Assembly: GCA_021847345.1 (NCBI GenBank)
Contig: JAJZTW010000023.1
Span: 1 to 52,511, forward strand
Direction: 5' to 3'
From: Pseudomonadota bacterium
GTDB lineage: Bacteria > Pseudomonadota > Gammaproteobacteria > Burkholderiales > Burkholderiaceae_C
Length of the DNA: 52,511 nucleotides
The stretch's first letter is position 1. Each line of letters starts with the position of its first letter. Made by a program: the position numbers and the translations under genes. This document shows, piece after piece, positions 25,788-33,985 of this stretch. The notes beneath the pieces were generated by a model. It was not told the origin of the DNA. It saw only the letters and a program-made list of their open reading frames with translations, and ran no database searches.

Positions 25788-26477
25788 ATGCACTCCCGAC
25801 GCCTTCAATACAAAGACCGCTGGTTCTGCTACCTGGATATTCTGGGATTCACAGCATTCGTCAGGTCGCGCGAAGCTGGTATTGTCATTGATGCATACGA
25901 AGATGCAATCGCGAAGCTCGAGATAGGCGCCTCCGCGAAGCGCTCTCGCGGCCTGTCTTACTCCTGGTTCTCGGACACATTCATCATCTTCACCCGCGGC
26001 GATAGCCTCGAGGAGTTTACTTGGCTCGAGCAAGTTGGGCGACTGTTCTTTCAGAGTTTGATCCTGGCTTTTATTCCAGCCCGAGGGGCGATCTCCCACG
26101 GCAAGCTCTACTCAAACCTCGAGAAGAACATTTTTGTCGGCGAGGCATTGATCGAGGCCTATGAGTACGGCGAAGATCAGGACTGGATCGGCTTGCTACT
26201 TGCTCCCAGCGTTTACCGTAAGCTTGCGGGAACAGCACTCGACGTTGGCAAGCGCTACAACTACCGCCGAGTACCGACAAAGGGCGTCATGCGCAAGCTC
26301 AATCCAGAGTATGTGTTCGCGTACACCTTTAACAACGCGACGGTCATGGGAGCCAATCCACTGCTTACAGCCATTCGATCAATGCAGCGCTCATCTGCCG
26401 AGCCCTTCAAAGGCAAGTACCAACGCGTCGAGCAATTCATTGAGAAACATCGCTCCATCGACGCGACAGCGGCCTAA
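25788..26477 (+). CDS. Class III nucleotide-cyclase-like protein on an integron cassette
   Basis: This 229-residue protein has a pattern like a class III adenylate/guanylate cyclase catalytic core: an Asp in the first strand (CYLDILGFTAFV, Asp17), a second Asp in the hairpin (YSWFSDTFIIFTR, Asp63), then ARGAISHGKLY (Arg99, Gly100) and FVGEALIEAYE (Gly118). The two Asp residues would hold metal. There are no membrane or sensor domains. Related stand-alone cyclases make cCMP or cUMP in Pycsar anti-phage defence, but whether this family member is catalytic is unknown. The stop codon TAA lies inside the R'' box of a complete attC site, so it is a cassette gene. No PycTM or PycTIR-type effector is nearby. 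Confidence 0.65.
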   Translation: MHSRRLQYKDRWFCYLDILGFTAFVRSREAGIVIDAYEDAIAKLEIGASAKRSRGLSYSWFSDTFIIFTRGDSLEEFTWLEQVGRLFFQSLILAFIPARGAISHGKLYSNLEKNIFVGEALIEAYEYGEDQDWIGLLLAPSVYRKLAGTALDVGKRYNYRRVPTKGVMRKLNPEYVFAYTFNNATVMGANPLLTAIRSMQRSSAEPFKGKYQRVEQFIEKHRSIDATAA

Positions 26478-26530
26478 CCCCTCGCTCAACCAGTCGCGGC
26501 GCGGCATGCCGGTGAGCTGGAACGTTAAGC
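26472..26530 (+). other. Integron attC recombination site (59-base element)
   Basis: The site starts with R'' GCCTAAC (26472-26478) and ends with R' GTTAAGC (26524-26530), which fits GTTRRRY. Inside, L'' CGCTCA (26483-26488) pairs with L' TGAGC (26513-26517), and the centre is GC-rich and self-complementary (GGCATGCC). The total length is exactly 59 bp and the upstream gene's TAA falls in R'', both typical of cassettes. No integron integrase gene is present in the window, so this is an orphan attC. Confidence 0.8.
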
Positions 26531-26877
26531 GTTATTGCGATATGTCAGATCACGCGAGACAGCCCCCACGTGAAGTCCTTCAGCTAGCAAAGGGTCTAAA
26601 GCTGGGCCCCATACCATATCGATCCAAGGCAATCGAGACGAACAATGGGCAGGCAAGGGCAATCGCCTAAGTTCGCCCAATCGCATGCCTGATCCCAGTC
26701 CTACACGGCCAATGCCTGCAGCGGGTTAGTGACCGCAGCCGCTCCTTCAGACGCGTGGCGTCACGTGATCGACTCACCGACGCCAGCGGCGGCATTTACT
26801 CAGAACGAGTGGCGGGTTTCCGCTGGAATGCGCAACCAGGTGGGCGGAGGCAGTACACACGGCGCGGCGCGGCATGA
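26531..26877. other. Tiny cassette-like unit and gene-free spacer
   Basis: Just after the attC, a 42-codon ORF (26542-26670) starts 12 bp past the core and ends with TAA inside GCCTAAG (26665-26671). TCGCCCAA follows at 26673-26680, close to the L'' consensus TCGCTCAA. A GTTAGTG at 26725-26731 could be an eroded R' box, giving a 67-bp degenerate attC. The matching L' half is not visible. The remaining 150 bp to the DUF2726 gene stop hold nothing I can name. Confidence 0.4.
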
Positions 26878-27768
26878 TCAACCGTAGATCGGGACGAGGC
26901 TCGCATGGGTATCGCGGACGCGGACGCGCTCACCGCAGTCAATCTTGTCCAAGACCTCGTCGGTCAAGATGCTGTACCACTCGTCCACGGCGGTTGCCAA
27001 GGGGGCGTCCGAGCGCAACCTGATCAACGGAATTCGAGCCGCCGTGAGTAGGTCCGCCTTGTGCTTGTCGCGCCGCGCGGCGTCCGGGCGATCATGGTCA
27101 CGGCTATCCAGCTCAAACGCCGCAATCGGATCCCCCTCCAGCGGTGTAACCAGTACTGCGTCAAGCCTGCACATACGACCATACTTCCACGCTTCGGGCG
27201 ACACTTGCGGTTTGAGGCGGTCGAGATTGGCAATCTGGTCGAGGGGATAGTTCGGCAACGCCACGAGCCCAGGAAAGCGCAGCGACAGGACCCGTGCAAA
27301 GGCGCGCTCTTGTGGCGAGCGGAAGACGGAGCGGCGAATCTCGAATGCATCGCTTGCCTCGAACCCGGCGACACCGAACCATGACAGCTGAACAACGCGC
27401 TTGAGCTGCACCACCTCGCGCACCCCGTGGAGCTTGCCGTGTCGGCGTCGTTCGACTCTCCGGGCAAGGCGTCTCTGGGCTGTCCGCAGCGCGGTTGCAA
27501 GGCCTGGCGTCAGGTCAATGAGGCCCTGTTTAGCCTGCTGGACGAACCACGCCAGCGTTTCAGGATCTTCCAATGCGCCATTCTCGAGGAAGGCCTCGAA
27601 GGCTTCGGCAGCAAGCTGCGCAAGTGAAGTTGGCAGCCGGCCACTCTCCCCCAACGAATGGACGACCTGCTCGAACCGGTTGCGGAAGTGCTGGAAGTTC
27701 GGACGCGCAATGAGCCTCCGAAGGGACTCTAGGTCGTGGCTTGTCGCGTCGGTCGCAGAACGGCTCAT
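26878..27768 (-). CDS. DUF2726 domain protein, predicted PD-(D/E)XK nuclease-like
   Basis: The C-terminal half fits DUF2726: FRSPQERAFARVLSLRFPGL, then GRMCRLDAVLVTPLEGDP, IAAFELDSRDHDRPDAARRD, KHKADLLTAARIPLIRLR. The Asp in RLDAVLV, the Glu in AFELDS and a following Lys match the PD-(D/E)XK arrangement that DUF2726 is thought to share. The N-terminal half is helical and unknown (LESLRRLIARPNFQHFRN). The start is uncertain: ATGs at 27768, 27786, 27810 and 27816 are all in frame and none has a good Shine-Dalgarno sequence. I give 27768 (296 residues) because a promoter for the divergent XRE gene lies at 27776-27804. The divergent regulator next door suggests controlled expression, as with toxic or restriction-type nucleases. 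Confidence 0.7.
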   Translation of the reverse strand: MSRSATDATSHDLESLRRLIARPNFQHFRNRFEQVVHSLGESGRLPTSLAQLAAEAFEAFLENGALEDPETLAWFVQQAKQGLIDLTPGLATALRTAQRRLARRVERRRHGKLHGVREVVQLKRVVQLSWFGVAGFEASDAFEIRRSVFRSPQERAFARVLSLRFPGLVALPNYPLDQIANLDRLKPQVSPEAWKYGRMCRLDAVLVTPLEGDPIAAFELDSRDHDRPDAARRDKHKADLLTAARIPLIRLRSDAPLATAVDEWYSILTDEVLDKIDCGERVRVRDTHASLVPIYG

Positions 27769-27775
27769 GGCGCAA

Positions 27776-27804
27776 TTGTCACTCATAGAGCGTGGCCCGA
27801 TAAG
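27776..27804 (+). promoter_or_regulatory. Sigma70-like promoter for the XRE gene
   Basis: TTGTCA (27776-27781) and GATAAG (27799-27804) are separated by 17 bases, with 5/6 and 4/6 consensus matches. The predicted start of transcription near 27811 leaves a leader of roughly 17 bases before ATG 27828. The hexamers lie between the two divergent genes, so the XRE protein could control both directions. Confidence 0.5.
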
Positions 27805-27827
27805 AGACATTTTCATAGATTGCCCGG

Positions 27828-28067
27828 ATGAGTCGCGATTCCGACAGTCTCGGTGCAATAGATCCCAGGCCAGCCTTCGGGCTTCGGCTTGCCGAGGCTC
27901 GGCGTGCTGCAGGCCTCTCCCAAGAGGCCCTTGCTCATGACAGCGGCTTGGCTCGGAGCTACTTGGGCGGTGTCGAGCGAGGCAAGCGCAACATCTCGCT
28001 CGTGAACATTTGCCGCGTGGCAGCTGCCTTAGGCGTGAGGCCGGCCGATCTGCTGTCGTCGCTTTGA
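27828..28067 (+). CDS. XRE-family helix-turn-helix regulator (controller-like)
   Basis: This 79-residue protein is almost entirely one Cro/CI-type HTH domain: FGLRLAEARRAAGLSQEALA (helices 1-2), then SGLARSYLGGVERGKRNIS (recognition helix) and CRVAAALGVRPADLL. Size and sequence style match the small controller (C) proteins of restriction-modification systems and antitoxin-like XRE regulators. It is divergent from the DUF2726 nuclease-like gene and 59 bp from that gene's preferred start. No clear Shine-Dalgarno sequence precedes the ATG, consistent with a short leader. I did not find an obvious symmetric C-box. Confidence 0.85.
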   Translation: MSRDSDSLGAIDPRPAFGLRLAEARRAAGLSQEALAHDSGLARSYLGGVERGKRNISLVNICRVAAALGVRPADLLSSL

Positions 28068-28313
28068 CTGGTCGCGAGACGCGGCCTTTCTTCCCTCGGC
28101 TTCTTATGGACACAGGCCCGACCCCACTGGCCCTGTAACCACTTGAGCGCATGGACATCCACCAAAGTTGAAATGCCAAGGCGGGCTGCGGTGCTCAGCC
28201 AATGTCTATGGGTGCACACTCGCGGTTGGGTCTTCAACGTGTAAAGGCCCGGCGCCGGCAGGCGCGCCGGATGCCCCGTACCATGACGGATTGCCGGCTT
28301 TTCCGCTCCGATC

Positions 28314-29195
28314 ATGAATCCAGGCGTCGTCTACGCCGTGGGGGCCTACGTCGTCTGGGGCCTTTTCCCTCTGTATTTCAAGCTGCTCGAGCGCATTCCG
28401 GCGACGCAGATCCTGGCCCACCGCATGGTCTGGTCGGCGATGCTGGTGCTGGGCATGCTGCTGGCGCTGCGCCGCTGGTCCTGGCTGCGCCTGCTGCGCG
28501 AGCGTCCGGCGCTGGTCGCGCGCTTCGCCGCCAGCGCCTTGTTGCTTTCCTGCAACTGGCTGATCTACATCTGGTCGGTGACCCACGACCACGTGGTCGA
28601 AGCCAGCCTGGGCTACTACATCAACCCGCTGATGAATGTCGCGCTGGGCACGCTGCTGCTGCGCGAGAAGCTGCGCCCTGCGCAGTGGATCGCGGTGGCG
28701 GTGGCCGGGGTCGGCGTGGCGTGGATGGCCTTCGGCATCGGCCACGTGCCCTGGCTGGCGCTGGGACTGGCCGTCAGCTTCAGCGGCTACAGCCTGATGC
28801 GCAAGGTCGCCCCGCTGGGCTCGCTGGAAGGACTGGCGCTGGAAACCGTGCTGCAGCTGCCGCTGGCACTGCTGTACCTGGCCTGGACCAGCCGGGCGGG
28901 CGACAACGCCTTCGGCCTGGGCACCTGGGACCTGAAGCTCTTGCTGATGGCCAGCGGACCGGTGACCGCCATCCCGCTGCTGATGTTCGCGGCCGGGGCG
29001 CGTCGAATCACCTTCTCGCTGCTGGGCATCCTGCAATACCTCACGCCCACCTTGCTCCTGCTGCTGGGCCTGCTGCTCTACCACGAGCCCTTCGACGCGC
29101 ACAAGGCCACCGGCTTCGCGCTGGTGTGGGCCGGCATCGCCCTGTTCCTCGGCGAGGGACTGCTGCGCATGCGCGCCCGCGCCGCTACCCCCTGA
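28314..29195 (+). CDS. rarD: EamA-family transporter RarD
   Basis: This 293-residue inner-membrane protein has ten predicted transmembrane helices made of two EamA repeats. The N-terminus GVVYAVGAYVVWGLFPLYFK and the stretch SVTHDHVVEASLGYYINPLM are the usual RarD signatures, and GILQYLTPTLLLLLGLLLY follows in the second repeat. RarD was named for a link to chloramphenicol sensitivity in Pseudomonas; the physiological substrate is not established. It has host-like high GC and marks the right side of the island. ATG 28314 is the first start in the frame; the Shine-Dalgarno sequence is weak. Confidence 0.93.
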   Translation: MNPGVVYAVGAYVVWGLFPLYFKLLERIPATQILAHRMVWSAMLVLGMLLALRRWSWLRLLRERPALVARFAASALLLSCNWLIYIWSVTHDHVVEASLGYYINPLMNVALGTLLLREKLRPAQWIAVAVAGVGVAWMAFGIGHVPWLALGLAVSFSGYSLMRKVAPLGSLEGLALETVLQLPLALLYLAWTSRAGDNAFGLGTWDLKLLLMASGPVTAIPLLMFAAGARRITFSLLGILQYLTPTLLLLLGLLLYHEPFDAHKATGFALVWAGIALFLGEGLLRMRARAATP

Positions 29196-29232
29196 CCCTG
29201 CGGCGCGGCCCCGACGGGACACGCACCCGCGC

Positions 29233-29499
29233 TCAGGCGCGGCAGGCCAGCCAACTCGTGGCGACGGCGCCCAGCAGCACGGCGGCGTAATCGAGCACCG
29301 CGCCGTCGCGCAGCAGGCCCGAGCCGACCAGCAGCAGGTGCAGCAGCCACGCCGCCGCCGCCGCACGACCGGCCTGGCGGGTCCAGGCGCCGGGAGCAGG
29401 GCGCAGCACGCGGCGCGACAGCAGCCCGGTGCCGGCACCGACGAACAGCGGCATGACGCTGGTGCCGAGCAACCAGCGAATCGCGATCCACACGAGCAT
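29233..29499 (-). CDS. Small predicted membrane protein
   Basis: This 88-residue protein has about three hydrophobic segments ([52 protein letters not shown]) separated by an Arg-rich loop, so it is most likely an inner-membrane protein of unknown function. It lies convergent to rarD and divergent from hemA. High GC and a codon pattern like the core genes favour a real gene over a shadow, but its small size leaves doubt. Confidence 0.55.
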   Translation of the reverse strand: MLVWIAIRWLLGTSVMPLFVGAGTGLLSRRVLRPAPGAWTRQAGRAAAAAWLLHLLLVGSGLLRDGAVLDYAAVLLGAVATSWLACRA

Positions 29500-29635
29500 C
29501 TTCAGGCCACGCGGTCAAAAGGCCAAAGAAGCCTTCGGGGACAGGAAAGACCAGCCACATATCTGCGAGATCGCATATTCCATTGACTTCGATCAGGCGC
29601 AAAGACCCGGCTGGCTTCGTAGAATCAGAGCTTCC

Positions 29636-30928
29636 ATGTTATTAGCTGCCGTTGGTGTCAATCATCAGACCGCGCCGTTGGACGTGCGCGAGCGTCTGGC
29701 CTTTTCAGCCGAGGGACTGAAGGAAGCGTTGCGCGCGCTGCGCGAGGCGCTGATCGCGCGCAGCTCCGGCCAGGCGGTGGAAGCCGCCATCCTGTCGACC
29801 TGCAATCGCACCGAGATCTACTGCGCCGCGCCGAACGACCCGCGCGAGGCCCTGGTGCAATGGCTGGCCGATTCGCGCGCGTTGCGCGAGGGCCAGTTGC
29901 TCGAGCACAGCTACCGCCTGGTGCAGGAGAGCACGGTGCGCCACGCCTTCCGCGTCGCCAGCGGCCTGGACTCGATGGTGCTGGGCGAGCCGCAGATCCT
30001 CGGCCAGATGAAGGACGCGGTGCGCGCCGCCGCCGATACCGGCACGCTGGGCGGCACGCTGAGCCAGATGTTCCAGCGCACCTTCGCGGTGGCCAAGGAG
30101 GTGCGCAGCACCACCGAGATCGGCTCGCACTCGGTGAGCATGGCGGCGGCCAGCGTGAAACTGGCCGAGGCGGTGTTCGAGAACCTGGCCGATTGCCGCG
30201 TGCTGTTCATCGGCGCAGGCGAGATGATCGAGCTGGTGGCCACGCATTTCGCGTCGCGCCGTCCGCGCCACATGGCGATCGCCAACCGCACCCTCGAGCG
30301 CGGCATGCGCCTGGCCCAGCAGGTCGGGGCCGAGGCCATGCGCCTGGCCGACGTGCCGCAACGCCTGGCCGAGTTCGACGTGGTGGTCAGCTCCACCGCC
30401 AGCACGCTGCCGATCATCGGCCTGGGCGCGGCCGAGCGCATGGTGCGCCAGCGCAAGCACAAGCCGGTGGTGATGGTCGATCTGGCGGTGCCGCGCGACA
30501 TCGAGGCCGAGATCGCCGAACTGCCCGACGTGTACCTGTACTCGGTGGATGACCTCACCGAGCTGGTCCGAAGCAACGGCGAGAAGCGCCTGGCTGCCGT
30601 GCAGCAGGCGGAAACCATCATCGAGACGCGGGTGCAGGGCTTCCTGCAGTGGATGGACGACCGCGAGCAGGTGCCGCTGATCCGCCAGTTGCAGGAACAG
30701 AGCCGCAACTGGCAGCAAGCCGAGATCGAGCGCGCGCGCCGCGCGCTGGCGCGCGGGGACAGTGCCGACGCCGTGATGGAACTGCTGGCGCGCAACCTGT
30801 CGCAGAAGTTCCTGCACAATGCCTTCGCCGCGATGCACCACACCGACCCGCAGCATCGCGAGCAGGTCACGCGCGCGGTGCAACGCCTGTTCCTGACGCC
30901 GCACCGCGGCTGCGGCGGCAACTCCTAG
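29636..30928 (+). CDS. hemA: Glutamyl-tRNA reductase
   Basis: This 430-residue enzyme reduces glutamyl-tRNA(Glu) to glutamate-1-semialdehyde, the first committed step of haem synthesis in C5-pathway bacteria. The N-terminus [20 protein letters not shown] is typical. The catalytic Cys sits in [11 protein letters not shown], and [18 protein letters not shown] and the NADPH-binding [12 protein letters not shown] follow. The C-terminal dimerisation helix is present. ATG 29636 was chosen because the longer frame (from 29429) lacks conservation. TAGAAT at 29620-29625 may be the -10, which would leave a very short leader. It heads the hemA-prfA-prmC-grxD-ubiX cluster. Confidence 0.96.
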   Translation: MLLAAVGVNHQTAPLDVRERLAFSAEGLKEALRALREALIARSSGQAVEAAILSTCNRTEIYCAAPNDPREALVQWLADSRALREGQLLEHSYRLVQESTVRHAFRVASGLDSMVLGEPQILGQMKDAVRAAADTGTLGGTLSQMFQRTFAVAKEVRSTTEIGSHSVSMAAASVKLAEAVFENLADCRVLFIGAGEMIELVATHFASRRPRHMAIANRTLERGMRLAQQVGAEAMRLADVPQRLAEFDVVVSSTASTLPIIGLGAAERMVRQRKHKPVVMVDLAVPRDIEAEIAELPDVYLYSVDDLTELVRSNGEKRLAAVQQAETIIETRVQGFLQWMDDREQVPLIRQLQEQSRNWQQAEIERARRALARGDSADAVMELLARNLSQKFLHNAFAAMHHTDPQHREQVTRAVQRLFLTPHRGCGGNS

Positions 30929-30989
30929 CCTGCCAGGCGCCAGGCGCGCCGCGGCGCCGCGCCCGCGTGCGCGCGCACCCGCCTCCCCC

Positions 30990-32057
30990 ATGAAAGCCTC
31001 CCTGCGAGACAAGCTCGACGCGCTGACCCGTCGACTGGAAGAAATCGACGCCCTGCTGGGCGCCGCGGATACCGACGCGCAGCGCCTGCGCGAGCTGGGC
31101 AGCGAGCGGGCCGAACTGGCGCCGGTGGCGCAGCTCTACGGCGAGCTGCGCGACACCGAACGCGCCGCCGAACAGGCCCGCGAACTGCTGGGCGACCCCG
31201 AGATGCGCGGGCTGGCCGAGGAGGAACTCGACGCCGCCCGGCAACGCATCGCGAACCTGCACGAGGCCTTGCAGCGCGCGCTGCTGCCGCGCGACCCGGA
31301 TGACCGGCGCCCGGCCTTCGTCGAGGTGCGCGCCGGCACCGGCGGCGAGGAATCGGCGCTGTTCGCGTCCGAGCTGGCACGCATGTATACCCGCTACGCC
31401 GAACGCCGCGGCTGGCGCGTGGAGGTGCTGCAGCACAGCGACAGCGAGCTCGGCGGGGTCAAGGAAGCGGTGCTGCGAATCAGCGGCGAAGGCGTCTACG
31501 GACGCCTGAAGTTCGAATCGGGCGGGCACCGCGTGCAGCGCGTGCCGGCCACGGAAGCGCAGGGTCGCATCCACACCAGCGCGGCGACGGTGGCGGTGAT
31601 GCCCGAACCCGACGAACAGGCTGCGGTGGCCATCCAGGCGTCGGACCTGCGCATCGACACCTTCCGCTCGTCGGGCGCCGGCGGCCAGCACATCAACAAG
31701 ACGGATTCGGCAGTGCGAATCACCCACCTGCCCACCGGGCTGGTCGTCGAATGCCAGGACGACCGCTCGCAGCACCGCAACAAGGCGCGCGCGATGGAGG
31801 TGCTGGCTGCGCGCCTGCAGCAGCGCCAGCGCCAGCAGGCGCAGGAACGCGAAGCCGCGCAACGCAGGAGCCTGGTCGGCAGCGGCGACCGCTCGGATCG
31901 AATTCGCACCTACAACGTGCCGCAGGGCAGGGTCACCGACCACCGCATCAACCTGACCCTGCACAAGATCGACGCCATCCTGGGCGGCGACCTCGACGAA
32001 CTGCTCGACGCGCTGCACGCCGAGCACCAGGCCGAACAACTGGCGGCGCTGGCGTGA
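30990..32057 (+). CDS. prfA: Peptide chain release factor 1
   Basis: This is a 355-residue class I release factor that reads UAA and UAG. The codon-recognition tripeptide PxT appears as PAT in [15 protein letters not shown], and the catalytic GGQ lies in [17 protein letters not shown]. Both are in their normal order and spacing. The length matches E. coli RF1 (360). PrmC, which methylates the GGQ glutamine, is encoded immediately downstream with a 4-base overlap, so the substrate and its modifier are made together. Confidence 0.97.
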   Translation: MKASLRDKLDALTRRLEEIDALLGAADTDAQRLRELGSERAELAPVAQLYGELRDTERAAEQARELLGDPEMRGLAEEELDAARQRIANLHEALQRALLPRDPDDRRPAFVEVRAGTGGEESALFASELARMYTRYAERRGWRVEVLQHSDSELGGVKEAVLRISGEGVYGRLKFESGGHRVQRVPATEAQGRIHTSAATVAVMPEPDEQAAVAIQASDLRIDTFRSSGAGGQHINKTDSAVRITHLPTGLVVECQDDRSQHRNKARAMEVLAARLQQRQRQQAQEREAAQRRSLVGSGDRSDRIRTYNVPQGRVTDHRINLTLHKIDAILGGDLDELLDALHAEHQAEQLAALA

Positions 32058-32956
32058 CCCAGGCATGCGGCCCCGCTGCAGGCAGCGTCAGCGTCCAGGC
32101 CTGGCTGGGTGACTGCGGCCTGCCGCGCGCCGACGCGCTGGCGCTGCTGCGCGACCTGGCCGGGCTGTCCCACGCGAGCGTGCTGGCGCATCCCGAGGGC
32201 CTGCTCGCCGGCGACACGCTGCAGGCCCTGCGGCGCGCAGCGGAGCGCGTGCGCGCAGGCGAGCCGCTCGCCTACGTGCTGGGCTGGCGCGAATTCTGGG
32301 GCCTGCGCCTGCGCGTGGGCCCGCAGGTGCTGGTGCCGCGCCCTGAAACGGAGCTGCTGGTCGAGTTCGCGCTGGGCCGGCTGGGCGCGAGGCAGGAGGC
32401 GGACGTGCTGGACCTGGGCACCGGCAGCGGAGCCATCGCCATCGCGCTGGCGCACGAACGCGCCCATGCCCGCGTGCAGGCCGTCGACGCCAGCGCCGAC
32501 GCGCTGGCGCTGGCGCGCGACAACGCACGGCGCCTGCTGCCCCCCACGCGTGCCGGCGGAGCCCTGCGCTGGCACCTGGGCGACTGGATGGGCGCGTTGC
32601 CCAATCCCGACGAGCGCTTCGACCTGATCCTGAGCAATCCGCCCTACGTGGCCGAGCACGACGAGCATCTGCAGGCGCTGCGCTTCGAGCCGCTTCTGGC
32701 GCTGGTCGGCGCGCGCGCCTGCGACGACGGGCTGGGCGACATTCGCGAACTCGTGAGGCAGGCTGCCCCGCGCCTGCGCGCCGGCGCCTGGCTGGCGCTG
32801 GAACATGGCCACGACCAGGCGGCGGCGGTGCGCGCGCTGCTGGAGGGCGCCGGCCTGCTCGACGCGCACAGCCTGCGCGACCTCGCCGGCATCGAGCGCG
32901 TCAGCGCGGCCCGCGCGCCAGGGCACGCAGGGCCATCGCCGCACGCCCGGGCATGA
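32054..32956 (+). CDS. prmC: Release factor glutamine N5-methyltransferase
   Basis: This 300-residue AdoMet-dependent methyltransferase modifies the Gln of the GGQ motif in RF1 and RF2. It has the N-terminal helical recognition domain ([19 protein letters not shown]), motif [15 protein letters not shown] ([20 protein letters not shown]), AdoMet motif [17 protein letters not shown], and the catalytic NPPY in [13 protein letters not shown]. The start is taken as GTG 32054, overlapping the prfA stop as GTGA. Earlier in-frame codons would lie inside prfA. Confidence 0.93.
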   Translation: MTQACGPAAGSVSVQAWLGDCGLPRADALALLRDLAGLSHASVLAHPEGLLAGDTLQALRRAAERVRAGEPLAYVLGWREFWGLRLRVGPQVLVPRPETELLVEFALGRLGARQEADVLDLGTGSGAIAIALAHERAHARVQAVDASADALALARDNARRLLPPTRAGGALRWHLGDWMGALPNPDERFDLILSNPPYVAEHDEHLQALRFEPLLALVGARACDDGLGDIRELVRQAAPRLRAGAWLALEHGHDQAAAVRALLEGAGLLDAHSLRDLAGIERVSAARAPGHAGPSPHARA

Positions 32957-32971
32957 ACCGCGGGTCTTTTC

Positions 32972-32977
32972 TACAAT
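32972..32977 (+). promoter_or_regulatory. Candidate -10 box before grxD
   Basis: TACAAT within TTTTCTACAATGCAGGG lies 36 bases before the grxD ATG, in the 57-bp gap after prmC. No good -35 is present at 17 bases. The same TTTCTACAATG context recurs before purB, which supports a real host -10. Confidence 0.4.
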
Positions 32978-33013
32978 GCAGGGTCGTGCTCAACATCACC
33001 CACCGAGGCCCTC

Positions 33014-33328
33014 ATGTCCGACGCCCAGCAACGCATCGACCAGCTCGTCAAATCCAATGACGTGGTGTTGTTCATGAAAGGCACCCCGCAGTTCCCGCAG
33101 TGTGGTTTTTCGGGACGCGCGGTGCAGATCCTGAAGGCCTGCGGGCTCGGGCAGTTCGCCAGCGTCAACGTGCTGGAGGACGACGAGGTTCGCCAGGCGG
33201 TGAAGGAATACGCCAACTGGCCGACCATTCCCCAGCTCTACGTGCGTGGCGAGTTCGTCGGCGGCTCGGACATCATGACCGAGATGTACCAGAGCGGCGA
33301 ACTCAAGACCCTGCTGTCGCAAGGCTGA
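33014..33328 (+). CDS. grxD: Monothiol glutaredoxin Grx4 (GrxD)
   Basis: This 104-residue monothiol glutaredoxin of the CGFS type carries iron-sulfur clusters with glutathione. The active site is FPQCGFSGRAVQIL, and the partner elements WPTIPQLYVRGEFVGGSDI and MTEMYQSGELKTLL are as in E. coli GrxD. The length is normal. A possible -10 box lies upstream, and it is followed 8 bp later by the ubiX start. Confidence 0.96.
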   Translation: MSDAQQRIDQLVKSNDVVLFMKGTPQFPQCGFSGRAVQILKACGLGQFASVNVLEDDEVRQAVKEYANWPTIPQLYVRGEFVGGSDIMTEMYQSGELKTLLSQG

Positions 33329-33336
33329 ACCGCGCC

Positions 33337-33924
33337 GTGCCCGCCCCGCGGCGCCTGATCGTCGGCATCACCGGCGCCACCGGGGCGCTGTACGGGGTGC
33401 GGCTGCTGGAGCACCTGCGCCGCCTGGGCGGACTGCACACCCACCTGGTGGTCAGCCCGGCAGGCTGGATGAGCATCCGCGCCGAGACCGGGCTCGAACG
33501 CCGGGCCGTCGAAGCGCTGGCCGACGAGACCCATCCCATCGGCGACGTGGCTGCCAGCATCGCCAGCGGCTCCTTCGCCACGCTGGGCATGGTGGTGGCG
33601 CCCTGCTCGATGAAAAGCCTGGCCGCGGTGGCCCACGGGCTGTCCGACAACCTGCTCAGCCGCGCCGCCGACGTGTGCCTCAAGGAGCGGCGCCGCCTGG
33701 TGCTGCTGGCACGCGAAACCCCGCTGAACCTGGCGCACCTGCGCAACATGACCCTGGTGACGGAAATGGGCGGGGTGATCATGCCCCCGTTGCCTGCGCT
33801 GTACCTGCGCCCCACCAGCATCGAACAGATGGTCGATCACACCCTCGGCCGGGTGCTCGAGCAGTTCGGGCTGGAGCACGACCTCGCCCCGGCCTGGAGC
33901 GGCTGGCCGGGCGGCCAGGCCTGA
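33337..33924 (+). CDS. ubiX: Flavin prenyltransferase UbiX
   Basis: This 195-residue flavoprotein makes prenylated FMN, the cofactor of the UbiD decarboxylase in ubiquinone synthesis. It shows LIVGITGATGALYGVRLL near the start, SGSFATLGMVVAPCSMKSLA in the middle and the terminal ALYLRPTSIEQMVDH region. The usual dimethylallyl-phosphate residues (Arg/Lys in KERRRLVLLARETPL) are present. The start is a GTG at 33337; no ATG lies nearby in frame. A ubiD gene is not in the window. Confidence 0.93.
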   Translation: MPAPRRLIVGITGATGALYGVRLLEHLRRLGGLHTHLVVSPAGWMSIRAETGLERRAVEALADETHPIGDVAASIASGSFATLGMVVAPCSMKSLAAVAHGLSDNLLSRAADVCLKERRRLVLLARETPLNLAHLRNMTLVTEMGGVIMPPLPALYLRPTSIEQMVDHTLGRVLEQFGLEHDLAPAWSGWPGGQA

Positions 33925-33985
33925 GAAGTCGAGGCGGGCTCGCCGACTGCCGCCGACGCTCCCGGGCGTGTCGGTCCGGCTTGCG

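Noticed and set aside
33925..33985. Bidirectional terminator between ubiX and the UbiH-type gene
   Set aside because: A CCGAC/GTCGG stem is present but short, with a wobble pair and no T-tract. The support is too weak.
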